Source: Budorcas taxicolor (lineage: Eukaryota; Chordata; Mammalia; Artiodactyla; Bovidae). Taken from it: a stretch of DNA of 64,000 nucleotides. Shown here in pieces: positions 63,592 to 64,000 of the stretch. The notes under the pieces were generated by a model that saw nothing but the letters and a program-made list of their open reading frames with translations, was not told where the DNA came from and did no database searches. A program made the position numbers and the translations under genes. Position 1 is the stretch's first letter, and every line of letters begins with the position of its first letter. The DNA is taken from positions 16,227,775-16,291,774 of the forward strand of contig NC_068935.1 in assembly GCF_023091745.1 (NCBI RefSeq). The letters are read 5' to 3'.

Positions 63592-64000
63592 CTGTGAAAG
63601 AAACATAGTTACAACTAAATGGAGTGTCTAAGAGCATAAGAGAGGTTGGTTTTTGGATTAGGCCAAGACAAATGGCACAGGGATTTTGGCTTGCATTCCA
63701 GAACATGCATAGATTGTACCTGACTCTGGAAGCCATAAAATATTCCAGGAAGCAATATGGTGCTAGGTAGCCAACTTGCATGTTCGTGGGTACAAAGACC
63801 ACAAGGCTAGAGATGAATATAAGCAGGCTGGCCTGGCTAGGCCCTGATATCATGTTAAAGAAGTGTGACTGCATTATGGTACTGAACTTACTGCACACGC
63901 ATCTTCTTGGGTAAAAACAATAGAAGTGAGAGGCTGAGATTCTATCAACCAAATAGAGGTAGACAATTTGCATTATAAGCGGTGTTTCCCTTTGGATGGA
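63592..64000 (-). other. COL4A6 intron upstream of W1
   Basis: No collagen-type exon with splice sites is visible to the window edge, so the gene continues beyond it. Confidence 0.7.

Overview
This is a piece of a ruminant (bovid-type) X chromosome. The evidence is the dense load of ruminant-specific retroposons (Bov-tA and Bov-A2 SINEs, BovB LINEs, bovine-type L1s, CHR-type SINEs) together with two multi-exon genes that are neighbours on mammalian X chromosomes: ATG4A on the + strand and COL4A6 on the - strand. Cattle, sheep, goat and relatives cannot be told apart from the sequence alone. Both genes enter from outside the window and converge tail to tail, so no promoter or CpG island of either gene is present.

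Positions 1-22620 hold the 3' half of ATG4A, an autophagy cysteine protease: seven coding exons (243 codons including the stop) with intact frame, the catalytic Asp-Pro-His segment, a C-terminal LIR-like FEIL and an AATAAA signal. The introns are packed with SINEs. The last intron (about 9.9 kb) is mostly one near-full-length antisense L1 (12550-21892), itself carrying a BovB that carries a Bov-A2.

Positions 22621-24259 are the intergenic gap. COL4A6 then runs right to left from 63591 to about 24260: 30 coding exons with matched splice phases (1374 residues plus stop), from the interrupted Gly-X-Y collagenous domain into a complete NC1 domain with 12 cysteines, followed by a 1.3 kb 3'UTR. In this numbering W1 is the 5'-most exon in the window and W30 the terminal exon. 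The gene's upstream exons lie beyond 64000.

The most unusual structure is in the COL4A6 intron after exon W17. A 5'-inverted L1, later split by a BovB that still has a 354-codon open frame with a YADD motif, ends about 8 bp from the W17 splice donor. Its apparent target-site duplication includes that donor, and the distal copy looks like a decayed splice site. I found no prokaryotic-type system, CRISPR, tRNA or rRNA gene. The rest looks like ordinary vertebrate gene and repeat landscape.
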